Shown here: positions 1 to 9,413 of the stretch, one piece after another
Layout: every line of letters begins with the position of its first letter
Numbering within the stretch: the first letter of the stretch is position 1
Assembly: GCA_964579295.1 (NCBI GenBank)
Contig: CAZOGK010000002.1
Span: forward strand, 186,001-250,000
Source of the DNA: JAAYYY01 sp964579295
GTDB taxonomy: Bacteria > Chloroflexota > Anaerolineae > Promineifilales > Promineifilaceae
Reading direction: 5' to 3'
Length of the DNA: 64,000 nucleotides
The notes under the pieces: model-generated
The model's database searches: none
The model's input: the letters and a program-made list of their open reading frames with translations, nothing else
What the model was told of the DNA's origin: nothing
Translations under genes and position numbers: made by a program

Positions 1-806
1 TGCTTGGAAAGGTCGTCGTAGATGATCAGGGCGTCGAGACCGCGATCCATCCACTCTTCGGCCATGGCCGTGCCGGCGTAGGGAGCCAGATATTGCAGCG
101 GCGCCGGGTCGGAGGCGCCGGCGACGACGACCACGGTGTATTCCATGGCGCCGTGGCGCTCCAGCGTGTTGACCACGTTGGCGACCTGCCCCACGCGCTG
201 GCCGATAGCCACGTAGACGCAGAGCATGTTCTGGCCTTTCTGGTTGATGATCGTGTCGAGCGTGATCGCCGTCTTGCCCGTCTGCCGGTCGCCAATGATC
301 AGCTCGCGCTGCCCGCGGCCGATGGGGAACATGGCGTCGATAGCGACGATACCGGTCTGCACCGGCGTGTCCACCCCACGGCGCTCGATGACGCCGGGGG
401 CAATGCGCTCGACCGGGCGCCGCCGGCTGGTCGCCACGGGCCCTTTCCCGTCCAGCGGCTGGCCAAGCGGGTTGACGACACGGCCGATGAGGGCGTCGCC
501 CACCGGGACGGAGGCGATGCGGCCGGTCGTGCGTACCTCATCACCTACCTCGATGCCGGTATAGTCGCCCATGACTACGATACCCACGGTATCGGGCTCC
601 AGGTTGAGCGCCAGGCCGATGACACCATTCTGGAACTCGACCAACTCGTTGGCGGTGGCATTCGCCAGGCCGTCGGCCAGGGCGATGCCGTCGTAGACTG
701 CGGTGACCGTGCCCACGCTCTGCGTTTCGACAGTCGGTCTGAAATCCTCAACCTTTTTCAGTAACGATTCGGTAATCTCGTTAAAATCTGGGGCAAGGGT
801 CGCCAT
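1..806 (-). CDS. atpA: F1Fo ATP synthase subunit alpha, 5' part (3' end outside window)
   Basis: This is the regulatory/non-catalytic nucleotide-binding alpha subunit of the F1 head of ATP synthase. About 268 N-terminal residues are present and the frame stays open to the window edge. The N-terminal beta-barrel (about residues 25-95) is followed by the nucleotide-binding domain with the P-loop GDRQTGKT (about residue 170) and the preceding DAMFPIGRGQRELIIG stretch, both typical of AtpA. The ATG at 806 is preceded by a strong TAGGAGG ribosome site. The upstream neighbour is an M42 peptidase, 72 bases away, not atpH/atpF as in a standard atp operon, so the F1 genes seem separated from the Fo genes here. 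Identity is very secure; the C-terminal domain cannot be seen. Confidence 0.97.
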   Translation of the reverse strand, partial: MATLAPDFNEITESLLKKVEDFRPTVETQSVGTVTAVYDGIALADGLANATANELVEFQNGVIGLALNLEPDTVGIVVMGDYTGIEVGDEVRTTGRIASVPVGDALIGRVVNPLGQPLDGKGPVATSRRRPVERIAPGVIERRGVDTPVQTGIVAIDAMFPIGRGQRELIIGDRQTGKTAITLDTIINQKGQNMLCVYVAIGQRVGQVANVVNTLERHGAMEYTVVVVAGASDPAPLQYLAPYAGTAMAEEWMDRGLDALIIYDDLSK

Positions 807-878
807 GCACCAACCTCCTAGACAAAAATGACAATCGAGGGCCCCGGCCGGCGCTTATGTGCCCGCCGTTCCCATTCA

Positions 879-1946
879 TTAACGCGTGAGACGCGCCACG
901 GTCTCATGATCCAGCCGCGCTATCAGCGTGTTGAGCAGCTGCAGCGCCCGGTCGTAATCGTCGCGATGGATAATGGCGCCGTGGCTATGGATATGGCGCG
1001 CGGCTACGGCGATAACCACAGTGGGCACGCCGGTGCCGTGCAGGTGAATGGCCGCGCCGTCGGTAGCGCCGCCCTGGATCGCCGAGAACTGCAGCGGAAT
1101 GTCCAGCTCCGCGGCGATGTCGATGACCAGATCGCGCAAAGCCAGGTTGGGTATCATGCGCGCGTCATAAATGAGCATGGTGGGCCCGCCGCCCATCTTG
1201 ATGCTGCTCTCTTCATCTTTGATCCCCGGCACGTCGCCGGCAATATCTGATTCCAGGATGATGGCGACGTCGGGATCGACAGCGCGGGCGCTGGTGGTCG
1301 CGCCGCGCAGGCCAACTTCTTCCATGACCGTGGCGACGCCATACAGATCGTTCGGGTGGTCGTTGCCGGCGGCGAAATGACGCAGCACGTCGACGACCAG
1401 GGCGCAGCCAACACGGTCGTCAAAGGCTTTGGACAGATAGGTCTTGCCGTTGGCTAACACGGAAAACTGGCTATCGGGCACGATGGGGTCGCCGAGGCGA
1501 ACGCCGGCGGCCTCGACTTCGGCGCGGCTGCTGGCGCCGATGTCGATAAACATATCCTTCTTCTTGACAACCTTGTCGCGCTCCTCGGCGTTGAGAAGGT
1601 GCGGCGGCTTGGCGCCAATGACGCCGAGAACGTCTCCCTGCCGGGTCTTGATAATGACCCGCTGCCCGAGCAGGACCTGATCCCACCAGCCGCCGAGCTG
1701 GATGAACTTAATAAAGCCTTCGTCGGTGATGTGGTTGGCCATGAAGCCGATCTCGTCCATATGGCCGGCGAGCATCACCTTCGGCCCGTCGCCCACCTGA
1801 TGGCAGATGAGGCTGCCCAGCTTGTCCTGCGCGACCTCGCCCAGCGGCTCCATGAGCTCGCGCAGCACGGCCCGCACTTCGGTTTCGTAACCAGGAACGC
1901 CGTGCGCTTCCGTGACCCTCTTCAATAATTCCGTTGTTTCGTCCAA
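879..1946 (-). CDS. M42 family metallo-aminopeptidase
   Basis: This is a 355-residue cytosolic di-metal aminopeptidase of the M42 (FrvX/YsdC, glutamyl aminopeptidase or endoglucanase M) family, which trims N-terminal residues from peptides. The expected metal ligands are visible: AGHMDEIG (about residue 60), the DDRVGCAL aspartate, the EEVGLRGA glutamates, ESDIAGD and the terminal HSHGAI histidine. Length is typical. The start is a TTG at 1946: an in-frame stop lies just upstream and the first ATG would remove the conserved N-terminus (ELLKRVTEAHGVPGYE). AAGGA lies 10 bases before the TTG. It is transcribed toward atpA and may be cotranscribed with it. Substrate preference cannot be told from sequence. 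Confidence 0.92.
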   Translation of the reverse strand: MDETTELLKRVTEAHGVPGYETEVRAVLRELMEPLGEVAQDKLGSLICHQVGDGPKVMLAGHMDEIGFMANHITDEGFIKFIQLGGWWDQVLLGQRVIIKTRQGDVLGVIGAKPPHLLNAEERDKVVKKKDMFIDIGASSRAEVEAAGVRLGDPIVPDSQFSVLANGKTYLSKAFDDRVGCALVVDVLRHFAAGNDHPNDLYGVATVMEEVGLRGATTSARAVDPDVAIILESDIAGDVPGIKDEESSIKMGGGPTMLIYDARMIPNLALRDLVIDIAAELDIPLQFSAIQGGATDGAAIHLHGTGVPTVVIAVAARHIHSHGAIIHRDDYDRALQLLNTLIARLDHETVARLTR

Positions 1947-2131
1947 CTCACGCTATCCTTTTCCAGGCGAGAAAGGGGGATTGTAAATGCCTCCGTGCGC
2001 CTCTTCGTCGACCATGCACGTATCAGGAACGCCACTCTTACGGGTAGCGGGCCGATCTTAGCGTACCCGCCGCTATTTGTCCAACCAGGGCTGGAGCGGC
2101 GGCGCCCGCCCTCAGCCAGCTTTCAGGCCAG

Positions 2132-2159
2132 TTGCATCTGCCGTTCTCCCTACTACAAT
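2132..2159 (+). promoter_or_regulatory. Probable promoter of the glycosyltransferase operon
   Basis: TTGCAT (2132-2137) and TACAAT (2154-2159) are spaced by 16 bases, about 55 bases before the first of three overlapping glycosyltransferase genes. It is a good match to a housekeeping sigma promoter and is inferred from sequence only. Confidence 0.55.
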
Positions 2160-2214
2160 TGGCGGCTGGCAGCGCGACTTTCAAGCGGGGCACCAGCCCC
2201 TACCGTGAATGTAG

Positions 2215-4434
2215 ATGAATTCCCCCGGCACCGGACCGCCACGCTGGACCCTGGCAGCAATTCTGGCGCTGTTTCTATGTCTTGGCTTCTATTACGCCTG
2301 GCAGGTTCCTCCCTTTGAAGGCCCGGACGAGGGCGAGCATTTTGCCTACATTACCTGGCTCGTGGAAAGAGACGCCTTCCCGCCTCAGGGAGCGGCGGCA
2401 TGGGAAACGCCGGTACGGCAGGAGGCAGGGCAGCCGCCTCTCTACTACCTGCTCGCTTCCCTGCCGGCCCGCATGATCGACCTGAACAGCCCCCCGGCCG
2501 TCTATCGCATTAACCCTCACGCCTTTCCTGGCGCGCACGTCGCCGCGCATCCGGACAACGACAACCGCGCCCTGCATCCTCCCGGCCAGACGCCGCTGCC
2601 GCTGCAGGGCGGCTGGCTCGCGCTCTATCTGGCGCGTCTGCTTTCGCTTGCCTTTGGTCTCTTGCTCCTGCTCAGTGTCTACGGCCTGGGCCGGACCCTC
2701 GCGCCGGCCGAGCCCGCGCTGGCGCTGGCGGCCACGGCGCTGGTGGCGCTCACGCCGCAGGTAATTTTCGTCGCCAGCGTGGCCTCCAACGACATGGCGG
2801 CCACGGCGCTGGCGGCGCTGACCCTCTATCTGCTGGCGCGGCTACTGCACGCCGGCCCTGATTGGCGGCTGGCGGCGGTTACCGGCGCCGTCTTCGGTCT
2901 GGCGCTGCTGGCGAAGGTCAACACGGCCGTACTGAGTCTGCCGTTGCTGTTTGGCTGGCTCTGGCTGCTGTGGCAAGAGCGGCCGACGCCCGTGGCGGCT
3001 GTGCGCGCCGGGGCGGCTCTGGCCGCAGCGACAGCTCTTGTCTCCGGCTGGTGGTTCGTGCTCGTCTGGCAGCGCTATGGCTCGCCCTTCGGTCTCGAGT
3101 CGCACGACTTTGCTCCGTGGGCCATTCAGGATGCCGCAGAGCTGGCGCCGCTGCATCTGCGCTGGCTGGAGGTCTTCCGCAGTTTCTGGGTGATGCTGGG
3201 CTGGGGCACCATCCGCCCGCCGGAATGGGTCTATCTGGTTCTGGCTTTACTCGTGCTGCTGGCCGTCGCCGGCCTTGCTCGGTTGTGGCGGCGTTGGCGA
3301 CGGACAGGCCGGCCATTTCCAGTCGCAAACTTGACCTGGCTGCTGCTGCTGCTGAGTCTGATCACGGTCGTCGTCTTTCTGGAGCTGTGGATGCAGCGGG
3401 TGCGGGCGCCCTTTGGTCGCCTGCTTTACCCGGCGCTGGCTCCGGTCGCCCTGGGGTTGGTAGCTGGTTGGCAGGCGCTGCACCGCTGGCTGCCGGTGCT
3501 GCCTCTGCTGTTCCTGGCGGGCTTGGCGCTCGCCATGCCGCCGCTGCTCCTGCGCCCGGCATTTGCGCCACCGACGGCGCTGACCGCCGCCGAGCTGGCG
3601 GCGCTACCCGGCCAGCCCCTGGCCCGCTTCCTCGGCGCCGACCATGGGGCCGTGGCCGAGCTGCTGGCGGCGACGGTGGCGCCGCGTTCGGCCCGCGCCG
3701 GCGAGCACGCCACCGTGCAGCTTTGCTGGCGCGCGCTGGCGCGCACGGCGCGCGATGTCACCGTGCTGGTCCAATTGCTGGGGCCGGACAACCAGCTCAT
3801 TGCCGGCCGCCGCACCTATCCCGGCCTGGGCGCCCTGCCCACGACGCTGTGGCAAGAGGGATACGCCTTCTGCGACGCGGTGAGTGTCAGGACGCCTGCG
3901 GATCTCGCGCGCACGCTCGTCTACGAAGTCGAGGTGGCCCTGATTGACGAGAGCGACGAGCGGCGCCTGCAGCCTGTGGCGCCCAATGGCGAACCGCTGG
4001 GCATTGTCCGCGCCGGACGCGTGCACCTGCTTGGCGCCGACGCGGCTGAAGTGGCGCTGGAACCCGGCGACCCGCCCTTCCGGCTCCTGGCCGTGGCGCT
4101 GCCGGAGTCACCCTGGCGGCCCGGCGATGAACACCCGTTCACGCTGCAGTGGGGCGTGGCCGAGTCAGCGGCGCGCGACTATCAGCTCTTCGTCCATCTG
4201 CGCGACCCGCAGAGTGGGCAGCTTGTCGATCAGGCTGACGGACCGCCGCTGGGCGGTTGGTACCCGACTTCGTTCTGGCCCGCCGGTTATATCGTGGTCG
4301 ACGAGCGCACTTTCCCCCTCGACGCCGGGGTTCCCGCCGGCGAGTACCTGCTGGTGGCCGGCTTCTACGATCCACTGGATGGCAGCCGGCTGGGGCCCGA
4401 CTACGAGCTGGGCACCGTGCGGGTGCAGCCATGA
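2215..4434 (+). CDS. GT39-like membrane glycosyltransferase, first of three
   Basis: This is a polytopic membrane protein of 739 residues resembling the PMT/ArnT-like (GT39, GT-C fold) family, which transfers sugars from polyprenyl-phosphate donors on the outer face of the membrane. A first membrane helix (about residues 11-30) is followed by a PDEGEHF motif (about residue 37); an acidic D-E pair in this first outer loop is the catalytic site in GT-C enzymes. About ten hydrophobic segments run to about residue 450. The remaining 280 residues are extracytoplasmic and contain two related beta-rich modules; the second has GGWYPTSFWPAGY followed by a PAGEYLLVAGFYDP strand. Its stop overlaps the next start (ATGA). 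Donor and acceptor are unknown. Confidence 0.8.
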   Translation: MNSPGTGPPRWTLAAILALFLCLGFYYAWQVPPFEGPDEGEHFAYITWLVERDAFPPQGAAAWETPVRQEAGQPPLYYLLASLPARMIDLNSPPAVYRINPHAFPGAHVAAHPDNDNRALHPPGQTPLPLQGGWLALYLARLLSLAFGLLLLLSVYGLGRTLAPAEPALALAATALVALTPQVIFVASVASNDMAATALAALTLYLLARLLHAGPDWRLAAVTGAVFGLALLAKVNTAVLSLPLLFGWLWLLWQERPTPVAAVRAGAALAAATALVSGWWFVLVWQRYGSPFGLESHDFAPWAIQDAAELAPLHLRWLEVFRSFWVMLGWGTIRPPEWVYLVLALLVLLAVAGLARLWRRWRRTGRPFPVANLTWLLLLLSLITVVVFLELWMQRVRAPFGRLLYPALAPVALGLVAGWQALHRWLPVLPLLFLAGLALAMPPLLLRPAFAPPTALTAAELAALPGQPLARFLGADHGAVAELLAATVAPRSARAGEHATVQLCWRALARTARDVTVLVQLLGPDNQLIAGRRTYPGLGALPTTLWQEGYAFCDAVSVRTPADLARTLVYEVEVALIDESDERRLQPVAPNGEPLGIVRAGRVHLLGADAAEVALEPGDPPFRLLAVALPESPWRPGDEHPFTLQWGVAESAARDYQLFVHLRDPQSGQLVDQADGPPLGGWYPTSFWPAGYIVVDERTFPLDAGVPAGEYLLVAGFYDPLDGSRLGPDYELGTVRVQP

Positions 4435-7220
4435 GCGGCCGGCGCCTGCAGTACGCGGCGCTGCTGCTTATCTGCGCGCTGGCCTTCGCCCTGCGCCTCT
4501 ACCAGCTGGACGGCCAGTCGATGTGGAGCGACGAGGGCTTGAGCCTCTATCGCGCCCAGCTGGCCCTGCCGGCGCTGTTGGCGAACCAGATAGTCGTCGA
4601 CGGCGTGCCCACGACGGACACCAACCCGCCGCTCTACTTCTTGCTGCTGGCCGGTTGGCGAGCGCTGGCCGGCGAGTCTGTGTTTCTGCTGCGCTTTGCC
4701 GGGGCTGCCCTGGCGACGCTGGCAACGCCGCTGCTCTACGTAACCGGCCGCCTGCTGGGCGGCCCCGCCGTGGGACTGGCGGCGGCCCTGCTGCTGGCCC
4801 TCTCGCCGCTGCACGTCTGGCAGGCGCAGGAGATGCGCAATTACGGCCCGCTGCTGACGCTGAACCTGGCGACGATCTACGCGCTCTTTCGCTTTCTTGC
4901 CGGCGCGCGCTCCTGGCGCTGGCTGGCCCTCGGCCTGCTGGCGGCGCTGGCCGGCATTTACACCCACTTCTTCGGCTTCTTCCTGTTTGCTTTTGTCCTG
5001 CTGGCTCTGGCGACAGCGCTGCTGGCGGAGCAGGGCCGGCTCTTGTTGCGGCGGCGCTGGTTCTGGCTGGCGCTTGCCGGCGCCGTCCTCCTTTTGTTGC
5101 CTGTCGCCCCATTGGCGCTGGAGCGCTTTCGCGCCGGGCAGCAGATCGATTTTGTGCGAGTGCCGGCGCTCGACGTTGTCCACCATGCCCTGGGCGCCTT
5201 TGGCGTGGGCGTCAGCCCCACCGTGACCCACCCCTGGTGGCTCTGGCTGCCGGCGGCGCTGCTGGCGCTGCTTGGATTGGTCATTGTCTGGCGGCGCAGC
5301 CGTGCGGCTTTCTGGCTGCTGCTCGGCTACCAGGTAACGCCGCTGGCGCTGCTGCTGCTGCTCTCCCTGGTGAACCCGCTGTACAACGGCGTCCGCCACC
5401 TGCTCATTGGCCTGCCGCCGTTCCTGCTGCTGGCGGCCTGGGGCATGGCTGGCGGGCGCGGGCTGCTGCGCCGGGTCGGGCTCACCCTCGGCGTTGCCGT
5501 CCTCATCATACAGACCGGCTGGCTCTGGCAGCAGTACCACGCGCCGGCGCTGCAGCGTGACGACATCCGCGGCGCCGCCGCCTTCCTCAACGAGGTAGCG
5601 CGCCCCGGCGATGCCGTCGTCCTACACGATACCCTCATCTCCTTCACCTTTGACCACTATTACGATGGTGCGGCGCCGGTGGTCTCCATCCCGCGCTTTG
5701 GGGAGATCAGCGAGGCAGCGACGTTGCAGCGGCTGCAAGAGGTGGGCGAGCAGGCGGACATCGTCTGGTTTCTGGTGCAGCCGCCGCCGCGCACCGGCTT
5801 CGACCGCGCTCGCCTCAGCGACTGGGCCCGCACCCACTGGCTGGAAGTTGCGTCGCGGTCCTTTCCCTGGCTGTGGCTGCCGGTGCACCTGACAGGCTTT
5901 GTGGCTGACCCTTATGTCAATTTCCTGCCGGCGGCGGCCACAGTGCAGGAGGCTGAGTGGCCCGGCGTCCTGCGCTTGCACGGCTACGAGCTGCCGGCGT
6001 CGCTCGCTTCCGGCTCGACAGCCTGGCCCACCTTTTATCTGGAACAGCAAGGCGCCGGCGCGCGGCAATATTCGCTCTCAGTGCGCTTCGCAGCCGGCGA
6101 CGAGACGTGGGCCACTGCCGAGCGCGTCCTCGGAGGCGCACTCCACCCAACGGGCAGCTGGGAGCCGGATAGCATCGTCCGCCTGCCTATGCCGCTGACC
6201 GTCGCCGCCGGGCTGCCGTCCGGCTCTTACCAGCTCTGGCTGCAGCTGGTCGAGACAGAGACAGGGCAGCTGGCGCCCCTGGCCGACGGCAGCACGGAGC
6301 TGCTACTGGGCGAGTGGCCCATTCAAGCAGCCGACTGCACGGTAGACACGGAGTTCTGGCCGGCGCCGCCCATTCCGGCGGCGAGCTTCGGCGAGGCTCT
6401 GCAGCTGGTCGGCTATGAGCTGCCGGATGCTGAATACCGGCCCGGACATCTGCTCAGCGCCGAGCTGCTCTGGTGCCTGCAGGGAGAGAGCGACCAGGAC
6501 TACTCGATTCGGCTAGAACTGGCGGACCAGGTGGGCAATGTTGTCGCCACGGGGACTCAGTTCATGGGTCGGCCTGTCGCCACGGCCGGGGGCCAGCTTC
6601 TGCTGCTGCGGTCCGGTGTGGCGGTGCCGGCGGCGGCCGATCCCGGCCGCTACCGTGTGCGAGTCTCCGTGCTGGAAGCGGCCAGCGGCGAGCCGCTGCG
6701 TTTCTTCCGTCCCTGGCCCGCGCGCTCGCTGACCCTGGGCGAGGTCGAGGTGACGGCCTGGCCGCTGCAGACCACAGCGCCGCCGGTGGACCATCTGCTG
6801 CAGGCCAGCTTCGGCGAGCCGCCGCAGGTTACGCTGCATGGCTACCGCCTCGAGGAACGTCTCTGGCCGGCCGGGGCGAGCGTGCCGCTGACGCTGGTCT
6901 GGCGCTCGCAGGCTGACCTCGACGGTTACTGGGACGTGCTCGTTCATCTCGTGGACGCGAATGGCGCGATAGCGGCGCAGGGGGACGGCCCGCCCACCGG
7001 TGGCTTCCGGCCGACCAGTAGCTGGCGCGAAGGCGAGATCATTGTCGACGAGCGCCAGCTCTTGCTACCGGCCGATCTGGCGCCGGGCCGCTACGAGCTA
7101 TGGACAGGCCTCTATCATCCTGACACTGGCGCGCGGCTGCCGGCCTTTTCCGCGGGCCAGCGCCAGGCAGACGACCGCGTTCTGTTGGGGACGCTGACCG
7201 TGGCAGCGGGCGATGGCTGA
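4431..7220 (+). CDS. GT39-like membrane glycosyltransferase with long extracytoplasmic tail, second of three
   Basis: This 929-residue GT-C type glycosyltransferase begins at the ATG overlapping the preceding stop. The first helix (about residues 8-24) is followed by MWSDEGLSLY with the acidic D-E pair near residue 34. Conserved outer-loop features such as DTNPPLYF and WQAQEMRNYG are typical of ArnT/PMT-like bacterial enzymes. Membrane segments end near residue 370. The remaining 550 residues are extracytoplasmic and appear to hold several copies of a beta-sandwich module. The last copy carries GDGPPTGGFRPTSSW and APGRYELWTGLYHP, matching the tails of both neighbours. It overlaps the next gene by 8 bases, so the three are cotranscribed and probably translationally coupled. 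Protein or lipid glycosylation is the likely role. Confidence 0.8.
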   Translation: MSGRRLQYAALLLICALAFALRLYQLDGQSMWSDEGLSLYRAQLALPALLANQIVVDGVPTTDTNPPLYFLLLAGWRALAGESVFLLRFAGAALATLATPLLYVTGRLLGGPAVGLAAALLLALSPLHVWQAQEMRNYGPLLTLNLATIYALFRFLAGARSWRWLALGLLAALAGIYTHFFGFFLFAFVLLALATALLAEQGRLLLRRRWFWLALAGAVLLLLPVAPLALERFRAGQQIDFVRVPALDVVHHALGAFGVGVSPTVTHPWWLWLPAALLALLGLVIVWRRSRAAFWLLLGYQVTPLALLLLLSLVNPLYNGVRHLLIGLPPFLLLAAWGMAGGRGLLRRVGLTLGVAVLIIQTGWLWQQYHAPALQRDDIRGAAAFLNEVARPGDAVVLHDTLISFTFDHYYDGAAPVVSIPRFGEISEAATLQRLQEVGEQADIVWFLVQPPPRTGFDRARLSDWARTHWLEVASRSFPWLWLPVHLTGFVADPYVNFLPAAATVQEAEWPGVLRLHGYELPASLASGSTAWPTFYLEQQGAGARQYSLSVRFAAGDETWATAERVLGGALHPTGSWEPDSIVRLPMPLTVAAGLPSGSYQLWLQLVETETGQLAPLADGSTELLLGEWPIQAADCTVDTEFWPAPPIPAASFGEALQLVGYELPDAEYRPGHLLSAELLWCLQGESDQDYSIRLELADQVGNVVATGTQFMGRPVATAGGQLLLLRSGVAVPAAADPGRYRVRVSVLEAASGEPLRFFRPWPARSLTLGEVEVTAWPLQTTAPPVDHLLQASFGEPPQVTLHGYRLEERLWPAGASVPLTLVWRSQADLDGYWDVLVHLVDANGAIAAQGDGPPTGGFRPTSSWREGEIIVDERQLLLPADLAPGRYELWTGLYHPDTGARLPAFSAGQRQADDRVLLGTLTVAAGDG

Positions 7221-9381
7221 GCGGCTGCGGCGCCCGCTGCTGCCGCTCCTGCTGCTCTACCTGGCGCTGGGCGTGGCCTATGGGCTGGCCAACCCGCTCT
7301 TCGAGGCGCCCGACGAACAGTGGCATTATTTCACGGCCCAACATATTGCCGATAACTGGCGGCTGCCGGCCATTGGCGAGGAGCCCGATCCCTGGCTGGG
7401 CCAGGAGGCGGCGCAGCCGCCCCTCTACTATGTTCTGGGCGCGCTGCTCATCGCGCCTATCGACACAGCCGGCGCGCGCGAGACTGTCTGGCCTAACCCC
7501 AACGCGGCCAGCGCCGTGGGCGACGCCAGCGCGCTGGCTAACCATAACGCCTTCGTTCATGGTCGCTGGGAGGTCTGGCCGTGGCAGGGCTATGCGCTGG
7601 CGGCGCACATCCTACGACTTTTCTCGACGCTGCTTGGCGCCGGCACGCTGCTATTCATCTATGCCAGCGCCAGGCTCCTCTGGCCGGAACGCCCACAGCG
7701 CGCGCTACTCGCCGTCGCCCTGGTCGCCTTCCTGCCGCAGTACCTCTTTTTACACAGCGCCGTCAGCAACGATCCGCTGGTCATTTTGCTGGCCAGCGCC
7801 GGGCTCTACCAGCTGCTGCGCGTCTGGCTCCACGGCGGCGGCCGGCGCGCGCTTCTCATGCTGGGCGTCACGGCCGGGCTGGCGCTGCTCAGTAAGACGG
7901 CCGGTCTGCTGCTGCTGGTCTACGCCGCCTGCTTCGCCTGGCTGGTCCGCTGGCGGCGCACAGGCCGCCCCCTGGCGGCGCTGGCGGCGGCGCTCTGGGT
8001 CGTCGCGCCGGCGCTGCTGCTGGGCGGATGGCTGCTGCTGCGCAACTGGCAGCTTTATGGCGATCCCACCGCGGCCAACCAGTTCGTCCGCCTGGCCGGC
8101 GGCGACCGCGGTTACTCGGTAGCCGAGGTTCTCGCCGAAAGCCCGGGACTGCTCTATTCGGCCATAGCCGTCTTTGGCTGGTTTAACGTGCGCGCGCCGT
8201 CGTGGATTTATGCGGCATGGGGCGCATTGGTCGCACTCGCCGTCACAAGCATTGCGCTGCGGCTGGCACGCGCCGGCGCCCCCGGGCGTGAGCGGCTGCT
8301 GCTGGCCGCTCTCCTGGCGGGCTGGCCGTTGCTTGTCTATGCCGGTCTCTTTAGCTTTATGCTGCGCACACCGGCCGCCCAGGGGCGCCTGCTCTTCCCG
8401 GCGCTGCTGCCGGCAGCGCTCGGCCTGGCCGCCGGGCTGGACCGGCCGCTGCTGCGCTGGCTGGCGCCGGCCCTGGCCCTGAGCAGCGCCCTGGTCTGCG
8501 GCCTGTTCGTCATCCCCACCGCCTACTCGCCGCCGTCGACGATTGCGCTGCAGGAGCTGCCGGCCGGGGCCGCCATGATTGACCGCGAGCTGGCGCCGGG
8601 TCTGACACTCGTGGCCGCCGACTTGCGGACGCAGACGGCCCACCCGGGCGACCCTGTCTGGCTATCGCTCTACTGGCTGCGGCAAAGCGCGCTCCACGAG
8701 GCGCCGGAACAGGTAGTCGAGCTTTTTGGCCGCGAGCCGGCGCCGCAGACGGTCGGCAAGCTGCAGAGCTATCACGGTCGCGGCCTTTATCCGGCGTCGC
8801 TATGGCCCGAGGGCCGCATTGTCGCCGATGCGGCCGGCGTGCGGCTGGACAGAGAGATGCAGGCGCCGGCTGCCGTGCAGATCTTTGCCGGGCTTACCGG
8901 CGAGGAGGAGCGCGTCGCCATCGCCACGGTGAAGGTCATTCCCGACAAGTGGCCGGTAGCGGGGCCGGCGCTTGCCGAGCTGGAGCCAGGCCTGGGTATC
9001 GCCGATCTGACGATCACCCCGCAAAGGGCCGCGCCGGGAATGAGCATCAGCCTCAGTCTGTCCTGGCTGGTAGCCGAGCCGCCCGGCCGGGATCTAACGA
9101 CCTTTGTGCACCTGGGCCAGCCGGGAGAAGGGCCGCTGGTCGTGGGCGACAGCCCGCCGCTGCAAGGCCATTACCCTACCTCCTTCTGGGAACGCGGCGA
9201 AGTCATAGATGACCGTTATACACTGGCGCTGCCGCCAGAGCTGCCGCCCGGTCGCTACCCGCTGCTGCTGGGCATGTATGACCCGGCTGACCAGAGCCGC
9301 CTGCCCCTGTCGGTAGCCGGCGAGCGGCAGCCGCACGACAGTTTTGTGGCCGGCTGGGTCGAGGTAGCGGCAGCGCCGTAA
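7213..9381 (+). CDS. GT39-like membrane glycosyltransferase, third of three
   Basis: This 722-residue polytopic protein is closely related in layout to the first gene of the cluster. One N-terminal helix precedes FEAPDEQWHYF (D-E pair near residue 33) and QPPLYYVLG, both shared with the first paralogue (QPPLYYLLA). About ten further hydrophobic segments extend to about residue 435. A C-terminal extracytoplasmic part of about 270 residues holds two beta-rich modules, the last with HYPTSFWERGE and PPGRYPLLLGMYDP. The start overlaps the previous gene by 8 bases. The tandem arrangement suggests local duplication with divergence of acceptor or donor specificity. No dedicated lipid-sugar synthase is nearby, so the donor must be supplied from elsewhere. 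Confidence 0.8.
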   Translation: MAERLRRPLLPLLLLYLALGVAYGLANPLFEAPDEQWHYFTAQHIADNWRLPAIGEEPDPWLGQEAAQPPLYYVLGALLIAPIDTAGARETVWPNPNAASAVGDASALANHNAFVHGRWEVWPWQGYALAAHILRLFSTLLGAGTLLFIYASARLLWPERPQRALLAVALVAFLPQYLFLHSAVSNDPLVILLASAGLYQLLRVWLHGGGRRALLMLGVTAGLALLSKTAGLLLLVYAACFAWLVRWRRTGRPLAALAAALWVVAPALLLGGWLLLRNWQLYGDPTAANQFVRLAGGDRGYSVAEVLAESPGLLYSAIAVFGWFNVRAPSWIYAAWGALVALAVTSIALRLARAGAPGRERLLLAALLAGWPLLVYAGLFSFMLRTPAAQGRLLFPALLPAALGLAAGLDRPLLRWLAPALALSSALVCGLFVIPTAYSPPSTIALQELPAGAAMIDRELAPGLTLVAADLRTQTAHPGDPVWLSLYWLRQSALHEAPEQVVELFGREPAPQTVGKLQSYHGRGLYPASLWPEGRIVADAAGVRLDREMQAPAAVQIFAGLTGEEERVAIATVKVIPDKWPVAGPALAELEPGLGIADLTITPQRAAPGMSISLSLSWLVAEPPGRDLTTFVHLGQPGEGPLVVGDSPPLQGHYPTSFWERGEVIDDRYTLALPPELPPGRYPLLLGMYDPADQSRLPLSVAGERQPHDSFVAGWVEVAAAP

Positions 9382-9383
9382 TA

Positions 9384-9413
9384 GTTGAACCTTCAACAAG
9401 TTGGCGCTATTAT
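9384..9413 (+). promoter_or_regulatory. Promoter of pfk with palindrome over the -35 box
   Basis: TTGAAC (9385-9390) and TATTAT (9408-9413) are separated by exactly 17 bases. The -35 box lies inside a perfect 14-base palindrome, GTTGAACCTTCAAC (9384-9397), which could be a repressor operator. The leader downstream contains an imperfect inverted repeat (CCTTCTCACT near 9444, AGTGAGCAAGG near 9479) ending just before the AAGGAG ribosome site. Confidence 0.55.

Noticed and set aside
93..764. Long open frame on the plus strand opposite atpA
   Set aside because: Antisense shadow of the strongly conserved atpA gene; its translation has no recognisable motif.
1995..2318. Open frame of 107 codons before the first glycosyltransferase
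   Set aside because: It overlaps the promoter and the start of the glycosyltransferase gene, has no ribosome site and its composition is not protein-like.
4401..5540. Minus-strand frame of 379 codons
   Set aside because: Gln/Arg-rich antisense shadow of the second glycosyltransferase, a common artefact in GC-rich DNA.
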